From the NCBI RefSeq assembly GCF_009828105.1, contig NZ_WTYQ01000002.1:496001-560000 (forward strand): DNA of 64,000 bases. The letters run 5' to 3'. How positions within the stretch are numbered: the first letter of the stretch is position 1; each line of letters opens with the position of its first letter. The notes beneath the pieces were generated by a model that made no database searches, was not told the DNA's origin, and worked only from the letters and a program-made list of their open reading frames with translations. Source of the stretch: Altericroceibacterium indicum. Lineage in GTDB: Bacteria; Pseudomonadota; Alphaproteobacteria; Sphingomonadales; Sphingomonadaceae. This document shows, piece by piece, positions 8,808-18,037 of the stretch. The position numbers and the translations under genes are program-made.

Positions 8808-9479
8808 ATGTTCAAGCAGAAAACAAAAGTCCCGGATCAGGCTGGTCTCGCCAGGATTGGTGAGCAGGTCCGCCAGCGGTTGACCAGCAACCCCAATGTC
8901 TACCGCGTTCCAAATGATCAGATAGAGCTGTTTGCCGTCGGGGACTTTCTCGACGAGAAGGAGTGCGAGAGGCTGATCGAAATGATCGATCGAGTTGCAA
9001 AGCCGTCAGCCACTTTTGAAGACAGAAAGAGATCCAGCTTCCGCACCTCCTATTCCGGCAACGTCAATCCGCATGATCCTTTCATCAAGCGCATTCAACG
9101 TCGCTTTGATGATTTGCTTGGCATTGAGCCTGCGTTTGGTGAAACCATGCAAGGCCAGCGATATCAGCCGGGACAGGAATTCAGAACCCATTGCGACTGG
9201 TTCTATCCCGAGGGCGACTATTGGCCAGCCGAAGAAAAACGCGGCGGACAACGCAGCATTACCGCGATGGTCTTCCTGAATGACGTCGAAGAGGGAGGCG
9301 CAACAGATTTCCCTCACCTAGGCCTTTCCATCGCACCGCAACAGGGCGCTCTATTGATTTGGAATAATGCCGACCGCAAAGGCGTGCCAACAACATGGAC
9401 AGCCCACGCAGGAACGCCCGTTATCAAAGGCGTCAAATATATCATTACAAAATGGTATCGCACCCGCCCTTGGGGGTGA
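8808..9479 (+). CDS. 2OG-Fe(II) oxygenase, prolyl 4-hydroxylase type
   Basis: A 223-residue non-haem iron dioxygenase. The facial triad is H128, D130 (in 'THCDWF') and H200 (in 'TAHAGTPV'); K210, ten residues after the distal His, is the expected 2-oxoglutarate carboxylate ligand. 'YQPGQEF' and 'EGGATDFP' are typical of the P4H alpha-subunit domain. Bacterial relatives hydroxylate proline in proteins or peptides, but the substrate here cannot be read from sequence. No signal peptide is present, so it should be cytoplasmic. The gene stands alone and is followed by a hairpin terminator shared with the lysyl-tRNA synthetase gene. Confidence 0.93.
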   Translation: MFKQKTKVPDQAGLARIGEQVRQRLTSNPNVYRVPNDQIELFAVGDFLDEKECERLIEMIDRVAKPSATFEDRKRSSFRTSYSGNVNPHDPFIKRIQRRFDDLLGIEPAFGETMQGQRYQPGQEFRTHCDWFYPEGDYWPAEEKRGGQRSITAMVFLNDVEEGGATDFPHLGLSIAPQQGALLIWNNADRKGVPTTWTAHAGTPVIKGVKYIITKWYRTRPWG

Positions 9480-9490
9480 CAGAACAAAAC

Positions 9491-9518
9491 CTCTCTCGTG
9501 TCTTTGATCACGAGAGAG
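9491..9518. terminator. intrinsic terminator between convergent genes
   Basis: Arms CTCTCTCGTG (9491-9500) and CACGAGAGAG (9509-9518) form a 10-bp stem with an 8-base loop. On the minus strand the stem is followed by GTTTTG, so it suits the lysyl-tRNA synthetase transcript best. Confidence 0.8.
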
Positions 9519-9531
9519 GGATTGAAGTCGC

Positions 9532-11139
9532 TTAACGAGCCAAAGCTTCTGCGATCAGCTTGCGGCTGTTGGCAACGCCATAAAGGGCAATGAAGCTGCC
9601 CATACGCGGCCCCTGGCTGGAGCCGAGCAGCGTTTCATACAAGGCTTTGAACCAGTCGCGCAGATTTTCGAAACCGAATTCCTCACGCTTGCCGATTTCA
9701 TACACCGCCGTTTGCAGATCCTGCGCTGACGTGTCGTCCCCTGCCTTGGCCAGCTCTGCGTCCAGAGCCTTGAGAGCTTCTGCTTCATTTGCAGTAGGCG
9801 CACGTTTTTTCAGCGTTGGAGCTACAAAGTCACGATTGTAGGCGAGCGCACTGGTCACCATCACGTCAAGCGCCGGATGGTCTTCCGGTGTGGGATTCTC
9901 GATATAATTACCGAGATAGGACCACACCTGATCGCGATCTGCTTCTGCACCCAAAACGCCCACGAGGTTAAGCAACAGGCCGAAAGTGACCGGAACAGTA
10001 TCGCCATCTCCTCCCTGATAGCCATTGCTCCGGAGCAAATGCCAAACAGGGTTACCAAGCTTCTTATCCGCAGCCTGTTCGGGAATACGCTCCCTGAACT
10101 GCCAATATTCATCGACTGCTTTTGGAATCACACCGATATGGAGTTGCTTGGCGCTTTTGGGTTCACGGAAGAGATAGAAGCCAAGGCTTTCCTCTGTCCC
10201 GTATCGCAGCCATTCATCGATGGTGAGACCATTCCCCTTGGACTTGGAAATCTTCTCACCATTTTCGTCCAAAAACAGCTCATAGATCAGGCCTTCAGGA
10301 CGGCGCCCGCCCAAAATCTTGGCGATCTTGCCGGATTGGGTGCCAGAATCGGTGAGATCCTTGCCATACATTTCATAATCGACGCCCAGTGCTACCCAGC
10401 GCATCGCCCAGTCCACTTTCCATTGCAGCTTAGCGTTACCGCCAAAAATGCAATGTTCAATCATGGCGCCTTCATCTTCAAACCGGATGAGGCCTTTGTC
10501 CGCATCAACCACTTCGACGGGCACTTGCAGAACAATACCACTGGTGGGGCTGATCGGCAGAATGGGGGAATAGGTCTTGCGGCGTTCTTCACGCAGAGTG
10601 GGCAGCATCACATCCATGATGGCACCGTAATTGCGCAGAACGTTCTTCAACGCGTCGTCAAACTCTCCGCTGTCATAGCGCGATGATGCAGAGATAAATT
10701 CATAGTCAAAACCAAAGCGATCCAGAAAGGCCCTCAGCATCGCATTGTTATGATGGGCGAAACTTTCAAACGTACCAAAAGGGTCGGTGATCCGGGAGAG
10801 CGGCTTGCCGAGTTCTTCACTCAAGACTTCACGGTTGGGCACATTATCCGGAACTTTGCGCAGGCCATCCATGTCATCGCTGAACGCAACCAAACGAGTG
10901 GGCGCGCCATTGGTCAGCACTTCATAAGCCCGGCGGACCAAAGTGGTGCGCAGAACTTCCTGAAAAGTCCCGATATGTGGCAAGCCCGATGGGCCATACC
11001 CTGTTTCAAACAGGACAGGGACAAGATTACCCTCAGCGTCGCGTTTCCCGTTGGGATAGCGTTTGACGAGTTTCAACGCCTCCTGAAACGGCCAGGTTTT
11101 TGAGGTTTGGGCGGCGGCGGTGATATCTTCGTCAAACAT
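9532..11139 (-). CDS. lysK: lysine--tRNA ligase, class I
   Basis: A 535-residue class I lysyl-tRNA synthetase that charges tRNA-Lys. The class I signatures are PHIGT at 54-58 (HIGH equivalent) in the Rossmann fold and KISKSKGN (KMSKS loop) near residue 300. This archaeal-type enzyme replaces the usual bacterial class II LysS in most alphaproteobacteria, in agreement with the rest of the window. The C-terminal helical anticodon-binding domain is intact and the length is normal. The ATG at 11137-11139 is the start. A 130-bp divergent region separates it from the MscS gene and must hold both promoters. Confidence 0.96.
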   Translation of the reverse strand: MFDEDITAAAQTSKTWPFQEALKLVKRYPNGKRDAEGNLVPVLFETGYGPSGLPHIGTFQEVLRTTLVRRAYEVLTNGAPTRLVAFSDDMDGLRKVPDNVPNREVLSEELGKPLSRITDPFGTFESFAHHNNAMLRAFLDRFGFDYEFISASSRYDSGEFDDALKNVLRNYGAIMDVMLPTLREERRKTYSPILPISPTSGIVLQVPVEVVDADKGLIRFEDEGAMIEHCIFGGNAKLQWKVDWAMRWVALGVDYEMYGKDLTDSGTQSGKIAKILGGRRPEGLIYELFLDENGEKISKSKGNGLTIDEWLRYGTEESLGFYLFREPKSAKQLHIGVIPKAVDEYWQFRERIPEQAADKKLGNPVWHLLRSNGYQGGDGDTVPVTFGLLLNLVGVLGAEADRDQVWSYLGNYIENPTPEDHPALDVMVTSALAYNRDFVAPTLKKRAPTANEAEALKALDAELAKAGDDTSAQDLQTAVYEIGKREEFGFENLRDWFKALYETLLGSSQGPRMGSFIALYGVANSRKLIAEALAR

Positions 11140-11271
11140 GGCTTCGCCTTTCGCTCAAGGAAGGGCATTCCGCAAGGCCCAAGCGCAATGAGAAGCGACA
11201 GAAATGCCAGTTTTACGGAACAATGGCCAACCGCTAGTCATTATGGGGCAGAGCCATCAGGGGAAGTTTAC

Positions 11272-12141
11272 GTGAATTACATCAAGACACTGGAAGATCA
11301 GGTGCAGGCGATGGCAACCGGGTTCGTCGCCACCCTGCCCAGCCTGGTTATCGCGGTTATCGTGCTGGTTATAACCTGGATCCTGGCAGGCATTGCCGTG
11401 AAAATAGTGAGCAAGCTTGTCAGCCGCACGCATGTTCGTGAAGATTTGAAGCAGTTGCTGAATACGCTGGTAAAGCTTGCCGTTTGGCTTGCCGGCCTGA
11501 TGATCGCCCTGACGATTATCCTGCCCGGCATGACGGCCGGTGGCCTGGTTGCAGGCCTTGGCGTTGGCGCTGTTGCGATTGGTTTTGCTTTTCAGGACAT
11601 TTTTGAAAACTTCCTCGCCGGCGTGCTCATCATGCTGCGCGAGAAGATGCAGATCGGCGATATGGTGGAAGCCAATGGTGTGCTCGGCAAGGTTGAGAAA
11701 ATCACCCTGCGCGAAACACATATTCGCCATTACTCGAACGAATTGACGATCCTGCCAAACTCCATGATCTTCAAGAATGCAGTGAAGATATATACCGACC
11801 AGGCCTATCGCCGGAACGACATGATCGTTGGCGTATCCTACGATACGGATCTCGATCATGCCGCTGCGACTATTCGTAGAGCTGTAGAATCTATCGAAGC
11901 CTTGGCACCTGATCGCAATGTGGATGTGTATGCCACTGAATTTGGAGCAAGCTCAGTGGATTTCCTTGTCCGCTGGTGGACAGACAGCAAGCAGCACGAC
12001 TTTTTGCTGGTGAAGAGTCAGGTGGTTTTTGCGATCAAAAAAGCACTGGATGATGCGGAAATCGAAATTCCGTTCCCCTATATCACCCATACTTTCAAAG
12101 AGCCCGTGCCATTGGCTCAGCCTGAAAAAACAGACGCTTAA
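11272..12141 (+). CDS. mscS: small-conductance mechanosensitive channel, MscS type
   Basis: A 289-residue inner-membrane channel, close in length to E. coli MscS (286). Three transmembrane helices occupy about 20-130; the third carries the glycine/alanine-packed pore helix 'AGLGVGAVAIGFAFQD' followed by 'NFLAGVLIML'. The soluble beta domain and the alpha/beta vestibule follow ('EKMQIGDMVE', 'LPNSMIFKNAVKIY'). It releases solutes on hypo-osmotic shock. I chose the GTG at 11272 because AGGGGAAG lies six bases before it and the protein then begins at the family's usual N-terminus; the open frame extends 55 codons further upstream without similarity and into the opposite gene's start. Confidence 0.93.
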   Translation: MNYIKTLEDQVQAMATGFVATLPSLVIAVIVLVITWILAGIAVKIVSKLVSRTHVREDLKQLLNTLVKLAVWLAGLMIALTIILPGMTAGGLVAGLGVGAVAIGFAFQDIFENFLAGVLIMLREKMQIGDMVEANGVLGKVEKITLRETHIRHYSNELTILPNSMIFKNAVKIYTDQAYRRNDMIVGVSYDTDLDHAAATIRRAVESIEALAPDRNVDVYATEFGASSVDFLVRWWTDSKQHDFLLVKSQVVFAIKKALDDAEIEIPFPYITHTFKEPVPLAQPEKTDA

Positions 12142-12206
12142 CGCATCGCTTTTTCCTAACGAGTGTTACATGCTATTACTCTTCCCATAAAAATGGGGAG
12201 AGTAAT

Positions 12207-13736
12207 ATGCGTTTAAAGATAGGCACCGCATGGGTTGGGCTCATGTTTGTTGCGGCCTGCACTGCTCCACAAACAGAACCAGCGGCCACTTTCAACGTAA
12301 ATCCAAATGCTGCACAAACTACTTCAGCAGCCTCCTGCGCTCATGTGGATGCCGCAGAATTTGGCGCTCAAACCGTTTCAACGCGCTGGATTGCAGCAGA
12401 TGAAGAGGCCAGGCTTCCAGCCTATTGCGAAGTCACAGCCAAGCTCTCAACAGAAGCCGGCTCAAACATCGGAGTGGTCTATCGATTACCGGAAAACTGG
12501 AATGGCAAGCTCCTTGGTCTGGGTGGAGGCGGCTGGGCTGGCAATGTGACACTGGCAAGCGCGGCCCAAGGTCTGATGCGCAATTTTGCCACGGCCCAGA
12601 CAGACGGAGGGCATCCCGGCACAAATCCCTGGAACATGGGCTGGACAAGCAATCCGGAGGCCATCACTGACTTCGCATGGCGGGCCGTCCATGAGATGAC
12701 AACCAGCGCTAAACGTCTGATTTCTCAATATTATGGCAAACCTCATGACAAAGCGTATTTTCAGGGCTGCTCCACTGGAGGGCGAATGGCACTCATGGAA
12801 GCGCAGCGTTTTCCGGAAGATTATGACGGGATCATTGCTGGCGCTCCGGTCTATAGTTTGCAAGTCCAGACGAGCGCTATCTTGCGTAACAACCTCTTTG
12901 CCCGACCGGGTGCAGGCATGTCTCAGGCGGACCTCCAACTGGCTCAGAAGGCCAGCGTAGCGGCGTGTGACAAAAATGATGGGCTGGCCGACGGTATCAT
13001 CACTGATCCGCAACAATGCGATTGGAAACCTGCCGCTTTGATTTGCAAAAAGGGGCAGAGCGCTCAGTGCTTGCAACCCGCTCAAGCTACGGCTTTGCAG
13101 GTGGCTTATGACGGCATCAAAGCGCCCGATGGAAGCTGGGCGATGTTCCCTTTGAACCGTGGTGGCGAAGCTGGGTGGAGCGTCTTTATGGCCACGGACG
13201 GGTCAGGGATGGATAGCACTGGAGGTGGTGGCATCACGGGGCTGACGCCTTTACTGTTTGAAAGAACCTCCTTTGATTACAGCAAGATGTCAGGCAGCGA
13301 CGTGCTAAAAGCGCGCTCCAGCGCCTTTGCTGAAATGTATGAGGCGGACAATCCGAACCTCTCTGCCTTCTTCAGTAAGGGCGGAAAATTGCTGCTGTGG
13401 CATGGCCAGAATGATCCCGGCCCCAGCCCGGTTGGGACAGCGGATTATGTCCGTTCAGCGCTCCGCACCAGCCCCGCCGCAGCTCACAATATGCGCTATT
13501 TCGAGCTGCCGGGTGTGGAGCATTGCCATGGCGGGCCGGGGGCCGACATGCTCGACAGTTTAATGGCGATGGACCGCTGGTCACAAAGCGGTGAGGCTCC
13601 TGAGAGACTGGTTGCCACCAAAGGCGATCAATCCATCACCCGCCCACTCTGCGCCTTTCCGAAGGTCGCGCATTTTCAATCGGGCAATCCCAACGATCCG
13701 CAGAACTGGAGCTGTCAGGAAAATAAGCCAGAATGA
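12207..13736 (+). CDS. tannase/feruloyl esterase family lipoprotein
   Basis: A 509-residue secreted alpha/beta hydrolase of the tannase family. A lipoprotein signal ends at C18 ('FVAAC'), so the mature protein is probably anchored to a membrane. The nucleophile motif is GCSTGG with C188-S189; the Asp in 'HGQNDPGPSP' and the His in 'EHCHGG' complete the triad, and the cysteines next to Ser and His form the family's characteristic disulfide. The conserved calcium-binding lid region lies between them ('CDKNDGLADGIITDPQQC'). It should cleave esters of aromatic acids such as gallate, ferulate or terephthalate-like compounds; the substrate is not predictable. The start ATG has GGGGAGAG just upstream. 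No aromatic-degradation genes are adjacent. Confidence 0.92.
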   Translation: MRLKIGTAWVGLMFVAACTAPQTEPAATFNVNPNAAQTTSAASCAHVDAAEFGAQTVSTRWIAADEEARLPAYCEVTAKLSTEAGSNIGVVYRLPENWNGKLLGLGGGGWAGNVTLASAAQGLMRNFATAQTDGGHPGTNPWNMGWTSNPEAITDFAWRAVHEMTTSAKRLISQYYGKPHDKAYFQGCSTGGRMALMEAQRFPEDYDGIIAGAPVYSLQVQTSAILRNNLFARPGAGMSQADLQLAQKASVAACDKNDGLADGIITDPQQCDWKPAALICKKGQSAQCLQPAQATALQVAYDGIKAPDGSWAMFPLNRGGEAGWSVFMATDGSGMDSTGGGGITGLTPLLFERTSFDYSKMSGSDVLKARSSAFAEMYEADNPNLSAFFSKGGKLLLWHGQNDPGPSPVGTADYVRSALRTSPAAAHNMRYFELPGVEHCHGGPGADMLDSLMAMDRWSQSGEAPERLVATKGDQSITRPLCAFPKVAHFQSGNPNDPQNWSCQENKPE

Positions 13737-13872
13737 ACGTGCCTCCACAGACACCTAACAGCGACTGAAAGACACCTAAAAGAACTTAAAGGACGCTGAA
13801 AGGGTCGAAAGCAACATGGAAAACATCGGGGCTGCCGTTTACTTTCGGCGGCCCTTATCGCATTCTCAATTC

Positions 13873-16614
13873 ATGCCCGCTTTGCCCCTTCCTGCACTCC
13901 ATGCGAGCCATGCTGGCACATGGTTGCGCGATGCCAATGGGGCGACCCGCAGCGTCGCCAAAGGCGAAGCTGTGATGTCGGCTGCTGATACGCCACTGCT
14001 GATTCTGAACGCGCCACTTTTGGCAACGAGGCTGGGCTATCCTGACCTTTCGGGTCTTGACCTGCTTGAGCTGTTTGCTTTCATTCATCCGGCACGCTTT
14101 GTTGTTCCAACACCAAAGGGCTTGGCCCATGCTTTAGGGCTGGAAGAACCTGCCAGCGATGATGGTGTTCCGCTATTGCTGCAACAGGCAGCGGGCAAAC
14201 TGTTGGAAACGTGCGAAAGTGAGGAATGGGCCGAACGCGAAGGCGCGTGGAGCATTTTGCAGCCGCTCGCCCGGATGCGCTGGCCCTGGGCCAATATCTT
14301 GAAGCCCCATATCGCGCAGCCTGACCGGGCAGAACGCTGGCTCTTCTCCCGTCTGCCAGAATGGGAGGAAAATCCTGAACGTCCACAACCCGCCCAAGTC
14401 CTGATGGACGAAATGGAAGTGGAAGCGCGACTGGAACATCTCACTGGCGAGGGATCTGAAAAGCGCGAAGGCCAGCGGGCCTATTCGCGCGAAGTGGCGC
14501 ATGTTTTTGCCCCTCGCAACCGCGAACATCGCCCCCATGTGCTGCTGGCACAGGCCGGGACTGGCGTTGGCAAAACGCTCGGCTATCTTGCGCCGGCTTC
14601 GCTTTGGGCGGAAAAATCGCAAGGCACCGTCTGGGTCTCAACCTACACCAAAAATCTGCAACGCCAGCTTCGCCGTGAGAGCGCGCGCGCTTGGGGTGCT
14701 CGACGCGCCGATGGCAGTAAGCCGGTGGTGGTGCGCAAGGGCCGTGAAAACTATCTCTGCCTGCTCAATCTGGAAGACGCATTGCAAGGCGGCTTTGGCG
14801 GCCGGGCGGCCGTGTTGGCTCAACTGGTTGCGCGTTGGGCCGCCTATACCGTTGATGGCGATATGATCGGCGGCGATCTTCCGGGCTGGCTGGGCACCTT
14901 ATTCCGCAAGCGCGGGATCACTTCGCTGACCGATCAACGCGGGGAATGCGTCTATGCGGGCTGCCCGCATTACCGCAAATGCTTCATCGAACGGGCAGCG
15001 CGCGATTCAGCACAAGCTGATCTGGTGATCGCCAATCACGCTCTGGTGATGATCAATGCTGCACGCGGGCGCGACCATGCCTTGCGCCCCACCCGCATCG
15101 TGTTTGACGAAGGCCATCATGTTTTCGAATCCGCTGACAGCACCTTTGCCGCTGCGCTGACGGGAATGGAAGCGATTGAGCTGCGCCGCTGGATCTTAGG
15201 GCCGGAACGCGGATCACGCGGGCGCCGCCGCGGGCTTTCTGCGCGCCTTGCCGATGTGGCCTCTTATGACGAGATCGGGGCAAAATGTGTCACCGATGCT
15301 TGCGAGGCGGCGGAATGCCTGCCTTCCGGTGGCTGGCTGCAACGGCTGGCCGATGGCACGCCATCCGGCCCGATAGAGGAATTGCTGGGGGCCGTGCGCG
15401 CCCTCACCTACGCCCGCGATGAAAGCGGCGGGCAGGAAATGGGCTATGGCATTGAAACCGAAGCCGCCCAGCTTGAAGGCAATTTTGTTGAAGTAGCCGG
15501 CCATGCGCAATCCGCCCTTGCCGCCATTCGTTCGCCATTGATGAAGCTCGCCCTCCAGCTTGAAGCGATGGTGGAAAATCCGCCAGATTGGCTCGATGGC
15601 CCCGGACGGGCGCGGGTTGAAGGTGTGCGCAGTTCACTCAACTGGCGGATTGAAACGCTCACCGCATGGGAATCGCTGCTCAACCGGATGGGCGGCGCGA
15701 CTGATCCTGATTTTGTGGACTGGCTCGCGGTCGATCGCTCCGAAGCGCGCGAATATGACATTGGTATCCACCGGCGCTTTCTCGATCCGATGAAGCCCTT
15801 TGCCAAAACAGTGCTGGAACCCGCACATGGCGTAATGCTGACCAGCGCCACCCTATCGGAACGCGGCGAAGATGGTATCGAATGGGGCACTGCGATCAAT
15901 CGTTCAGGCGTCGCCCATATCGATGTGAAACCGCGCCTGTCCGCAGCGGAAAGCCCGTTTGATTACGCCAATAATGCCGAAGTTCTGATCGTCACCGATG
16001 TGAAGAAAGGCGATCTTTCCGCTCTCGCCGGAGCCTATGCCCGGATCATTGAGGCAAGCGGCGGCGGGGTGCTTGGGCTGTTCACCGCCATCCGCCGGTT
16101 GCGCGCCGTGCATGGCCGCATTGCAGACCGGCTGGCGCGCAATGGCCTGCCGCTTTACGCCCAGCATGTCGATCCGATCGACACGGGCACGCTGGTCGAT
16201 ATTTTCCGTGATGACCCACGTGCTTCGCTGCTCGGCAGCGATGCCTTGCGCGATGGAGTGGATGTGCCGGGCGACAGCCTGCGCTGCGTGGTGATGGAAC
16301 AGGTGCCATGGCCCAAGCCATCGATTCTTCACCGTGCGCGGCGCGCGGCAGGCGGTGGTTCAGCCTATGATGACCGGATTATCCGTGCTCGTTTGGCGCA
16401 GGCTTTCGGGCGGCTGATCCGTAGCAAGGATGACCGGGGGCACTTCATTGTCCTGTCTCCCGCCTTCCCTTCACGCCTGCTCACCGCTTTCCCGAATGGA
16501 ACACCGGTGATCCGGCTTCCGCTAGAGGATGCTTTACATCGTGTGGCGCTCGGTGTTTCTGGCGGGCACACTGAAGCCGCCGATACGATGGCGCCACAGC
16601 ATAATGAAGGGTGA
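13873..16614 (+). CDS. ATP-dependent DNA helicase, DinG/XPD family with Fe-S cluster
   Basis: A 913-residue superfamily 2 helicase. Visible motifs are Walker A 'AQAGTGVGKT', the DEGH box in 'VFDEGHHVFES', and motif VI 'QAFGRLIRSKDDRG' near the C-terminus. The Fe-S cluster cysteines typical of XPD/DinG are one in 'ENYLCLLN' and three in 'CVYAGCPHYRKC'. It should unwind DNA 5' to 3' in repair or R-loop and replication-conflict removal (family inference). The first 200 residues before the helicase core are a conserved N-terminal domain without assigned function. I favour ATG 13873, which gives 'MPALPLPALH'; an in-frame ATG at 13816 would add 19 residues. The SixA-type gene follows closely. Confidence 0.9.
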   Translation: MPALPLPALHASHAGTWLRDANGATRSVAKGEAVMSAADTPLLILNAPLLATRLGYPDLSGLDLLELFAFIHPARFVVPTPKGLAHALGLEEPASDDGVPLLLQQAAGKLLETCESEEWAEREGAWSILQPLARMRWPWANILKPHIAQPDRAERWLFSRLPEWEENPERPQPAQVLMDEMEVEARLEHLTGEGSEKREGQRAYSREVAHVFAPRNREHRPHVLLAQAGTGVGKTLGYLAPASLWAEKSQGTVWVSTYTKNLQRQLRRESARAWGARRADGSKPVVVRKGRENYLCLLNLEDALQGGFGGRAAVLAQLVARWAAYTVDGDMIGGDLPGWLGTLFRKRGITSLTDQRGECVYAGCPHYRKCFIERAARDSAQADLVIANHALVMINAARGRDHALRPTRIVFDEGHHVFESADSTFAAALTGMEAIELRRWILGPERGSRGRRRGLSARLADVASYDEIGAKCVTDACEAAECLPSGGWLQRLADGTPSGPIEELLGAVRALTYARDESGGQEMGYGIETEAAQLEGNFVEVAGHAQSALAAIRSPLMKLALQLEAMVENPPDWLDGPGRARVEGVRSSLNWRIETLTAWESLLNRMGGATDPDFVDWLAVDRSEAREYDIGIHRRFLDPMKPFAKTVLEPAHGVMLTSATLSERGEDGIEWGTAINRSGVAHIDVKPRLSAAESPFDYANNAEVLIVTDVKKGDLSALAGAYARIIEASGGGVLGLFTAIRRLRAVHGRIADRLARNGLPLYAQHVDPIDTGTLVDIFRDDPRASLLGSDALRDGVDVPGDSLRCVVMEQVPWPKPSILHRARRAAGGGSAYDDRIIRARLAQAFGRLIRSKDDRGHFIVLSPAFPSRLLTAFPNGTPVIRLPLEDALHRVALGVSGGHTEAADTMAPQHNEG

Positions 16615-16635
16615 GTGCCGGAAGATGATCTCAGC

Positions 16636-17169
16636 ATGAAATGTCTCGGCCTGCTGCGCCATGCCAAGTCGGATTGGGATGATCTGGCCTTGCGCGATTT
16701 CGAGCGGGGTCTGAACGAACGCGGCAAACGCGGCGCTAAAGTGATGGGCGACCATATTCGTAAACACGGCATTCACTGGGATCAGGTTCTGGCCAGCCCT
16801 GCCACGCGGGTGAAACGCACGCTGGAAGCGGCCCATGTGGATGCCCCCATCACGTGGGAAAAACGTGCTTATCTCGCCGATGCGCAAAGCCTGATCGACT
16901 TGCTCAAAGCCACAACTGGCAATCCGGAACGCTTACTGCTTGCAGGGCATAATCCGGGGCTACAGCAATTGATTTTGGAACTGGTGGCAGAGGATCAGCG
17001 AAATGACCTGCTATCCGCCGTAGCCAAGAAGTACCCAACTGCGACCTATGCGGTATTAAAGCTCAATATTGATGATTGGGCCGATTGCGATGTGGGATGT
17101 GGGAGTCTGGTCTATCTGGCTCGACCGCGAGATCTTGATCCGGAATTGGGGCCGCAAGTCACGGGTTGA
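16636..17169 (+). CDS. histidine phosphatase family protein, SixA-like
   Basis: A 177-residue member of the histidine phosphatase (phosphoglycerate mutase-like) superfamily. The catalytic RHG-type motif is 'LLRHAKSDW' at the N-terminus, and the second histidine is in 'LLAGHNPGLQQ'. SixA of E. coli dephosphorylates phosphohistidine on signalling or PTS proteins; the substrate here is unknown. The ATG at 16636 opens directly on the motif. An in-frame GTG at 16615, placed right after the helicase stop with GAAGG nearby, is possible. The closeness to the helicase gene suggests one transcript. Confidence 0.85.
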   Translation: MKCLGLLRHAKSDWDDLALRDFERGLNERGKRGAKVMGDHIRKHGIHWDQVLASPATRVKRTLEAAHVDAPITWEKRAYLADAQSLIDLLKATTGNPERLLLAGHNPGLQQLILELVAEDQRNDLLSAVAKKYPTATYAVLKLNIDDWADCDVGCGSLVYLARPRDLDPELGPQVTG

Positions 17170-17186
17170 AACCGTGTTTCAACCCG
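17162..17186. terminator. hairpin at the end of the SixA-like gene
   Basis: A perfect 11-bp inverted repeat (CGGGTTGAAAC with GTTTCAACCCG, three-base loop) overlaps the stop codon and faces the convergent merR-type gene. No T-run follows, so termination efficiency is uncertain. Confidence 0.6.
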
Positions 17187-17227
17187 CAAACACTTTCGTG
17201 GTCCCAATTCAGATTAACGCTGCTTCT

Positions 17228-17614
17228 CTAGTGAGAGAGAGCCGCAGAAAGCTGCGAACGAATTTTACGCAATTGCATCAATACATCCTGCACAGAGTGT
17301 TTATCGGCAACCGCTTTTTCAGCAATGTGGGAGGCAGGCACTTCACCCTTTTCGAGCGCCAACCGTGCACCCTTAAGAGTAAAGCCCATTCCATTAACCA
17401 TTTGGTCAATTGACTGAACAAGCAGAATATCTGCTGGGCGATAATATCGTCGGCCACCGCTTCGTTTCAGCGGGTCGAGCATCGGAAATTGCTGTTCCCA
17501 ATAGCGAAGCACATGCTGTTTCAACCCTAATGCCTTGGCAACTTCGCCAATCGTGCGCAGGGCATCGGCATCTTTGCCATCATCAAATTCGAGGGAAGGA
17601 AGACTGCCTGCCAT
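17228..17614 (-). CDS. MerR family transcriptional regulator
   Basis: A 128-residue regulator with an N-terminal MerR-type winged helix-turn-helix: 'RTIGEVAKALGLKQHVLRYWEQQF' spans the first helices (about 20-43) and 'GGRRYYRPADI' the wing. The C-terminal part is a short helix with no cysteine cluster, so metal sensing is not suggested. This regulator regularly follows ihfA in alphaproteobacteria. Its ATG overlaps the ihfA stop by one base (TGATG), so it is translationally coupled. Target genes are unknown. It is the last gene of the minus-strand unit starting at rpmF. Confidence 0.92.
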   Translation of the reverse strand: MAGSLPSLEFDDGKDADALRTIGEVAKALGLKQHVLRYWEQQFPMLDPLKRSGGRRYYRPADILLVQSIDQMVNGMGFTLKGARLALEKGEVPASHIAEKAVADKHSVQDVLMQLRKIRSQLSAALSH

Positions 17615-17922
17615 CAAGAACCCGCCGCAATACGGTCTTTGAGTTTCTGGCTGCCACGAAATGTCATCACGCGGCGTGGTGTAATCGGAACTTCAACACC
17701 CGTTTTGGGGTTCCGCCCAATACGCTCTGTCTTGTCACGCAGCACGAAGCTGCCAAAACCGGAGATTTTGACATTTTCACCGTCGCTTAACGCCTGGCAC
17801 ATTTTCTCTAAAATAGACTCAACCATCGACAAGCTCTCGGCACGAGAAAAGCCCATTTTCCGGTTAATAGTCTCGGCAAGGTCAGCTCGCGTCAACGTCC
17901 CAACGGATCGCATATTGTCCAT
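17614..17922 (-). CDS. ihfA: integration host factor subunit alpha
   Basis: A 102-residue HU/IHF-family DNA-bending protein. The diagnostic strand-arm region '[20 protein letters not shown]' is followed by the proline-tipped beta arm '[18 protein letters not shown]'. It binds and sharply bends DNA as a heterodimer with IhfB, acting in recombination, replication and promoter architecture. I prefer ATG 17922 ('[15 protein letters not shown]'); ATG 17913 and 17943 are alternatives. It lies 115 bp after fabH, so it probably has its own promoter as well as read-through. The spacer is AT-rich but I cannot place -35 and -10 boxes with confidence. Confidence 0.95.
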   Translation of the reverse strand: MDNMRSVGTLTRADLAETINRKMGFSRAESLSMVESILEKMCQALSDGENVKISGFGSFVLRDKTERIGRNPKTGVEVPITPRRVMTFRGSQKLKDRIAAGS

Positions 17923-18037
17923 CGTTCTCTCATCTAAAAGCATTGAAAGCGACCCAATGCCGCCTTTTTAGCTTGTTATATATCAATTGCAATGAGAGCT
18001 CTGGATAATCGTAAACGTATTTCAACCAAACGTTAAC

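Noticed and set aside
13749-13820. Three imperfect roughly 20-bp direct repeats upstream of the DinG/XPD-type helicase
   Set aside because: Only the first two share a clear core (AGACACCTAA); the third is too degraded to claim a tandem repeat or operator.
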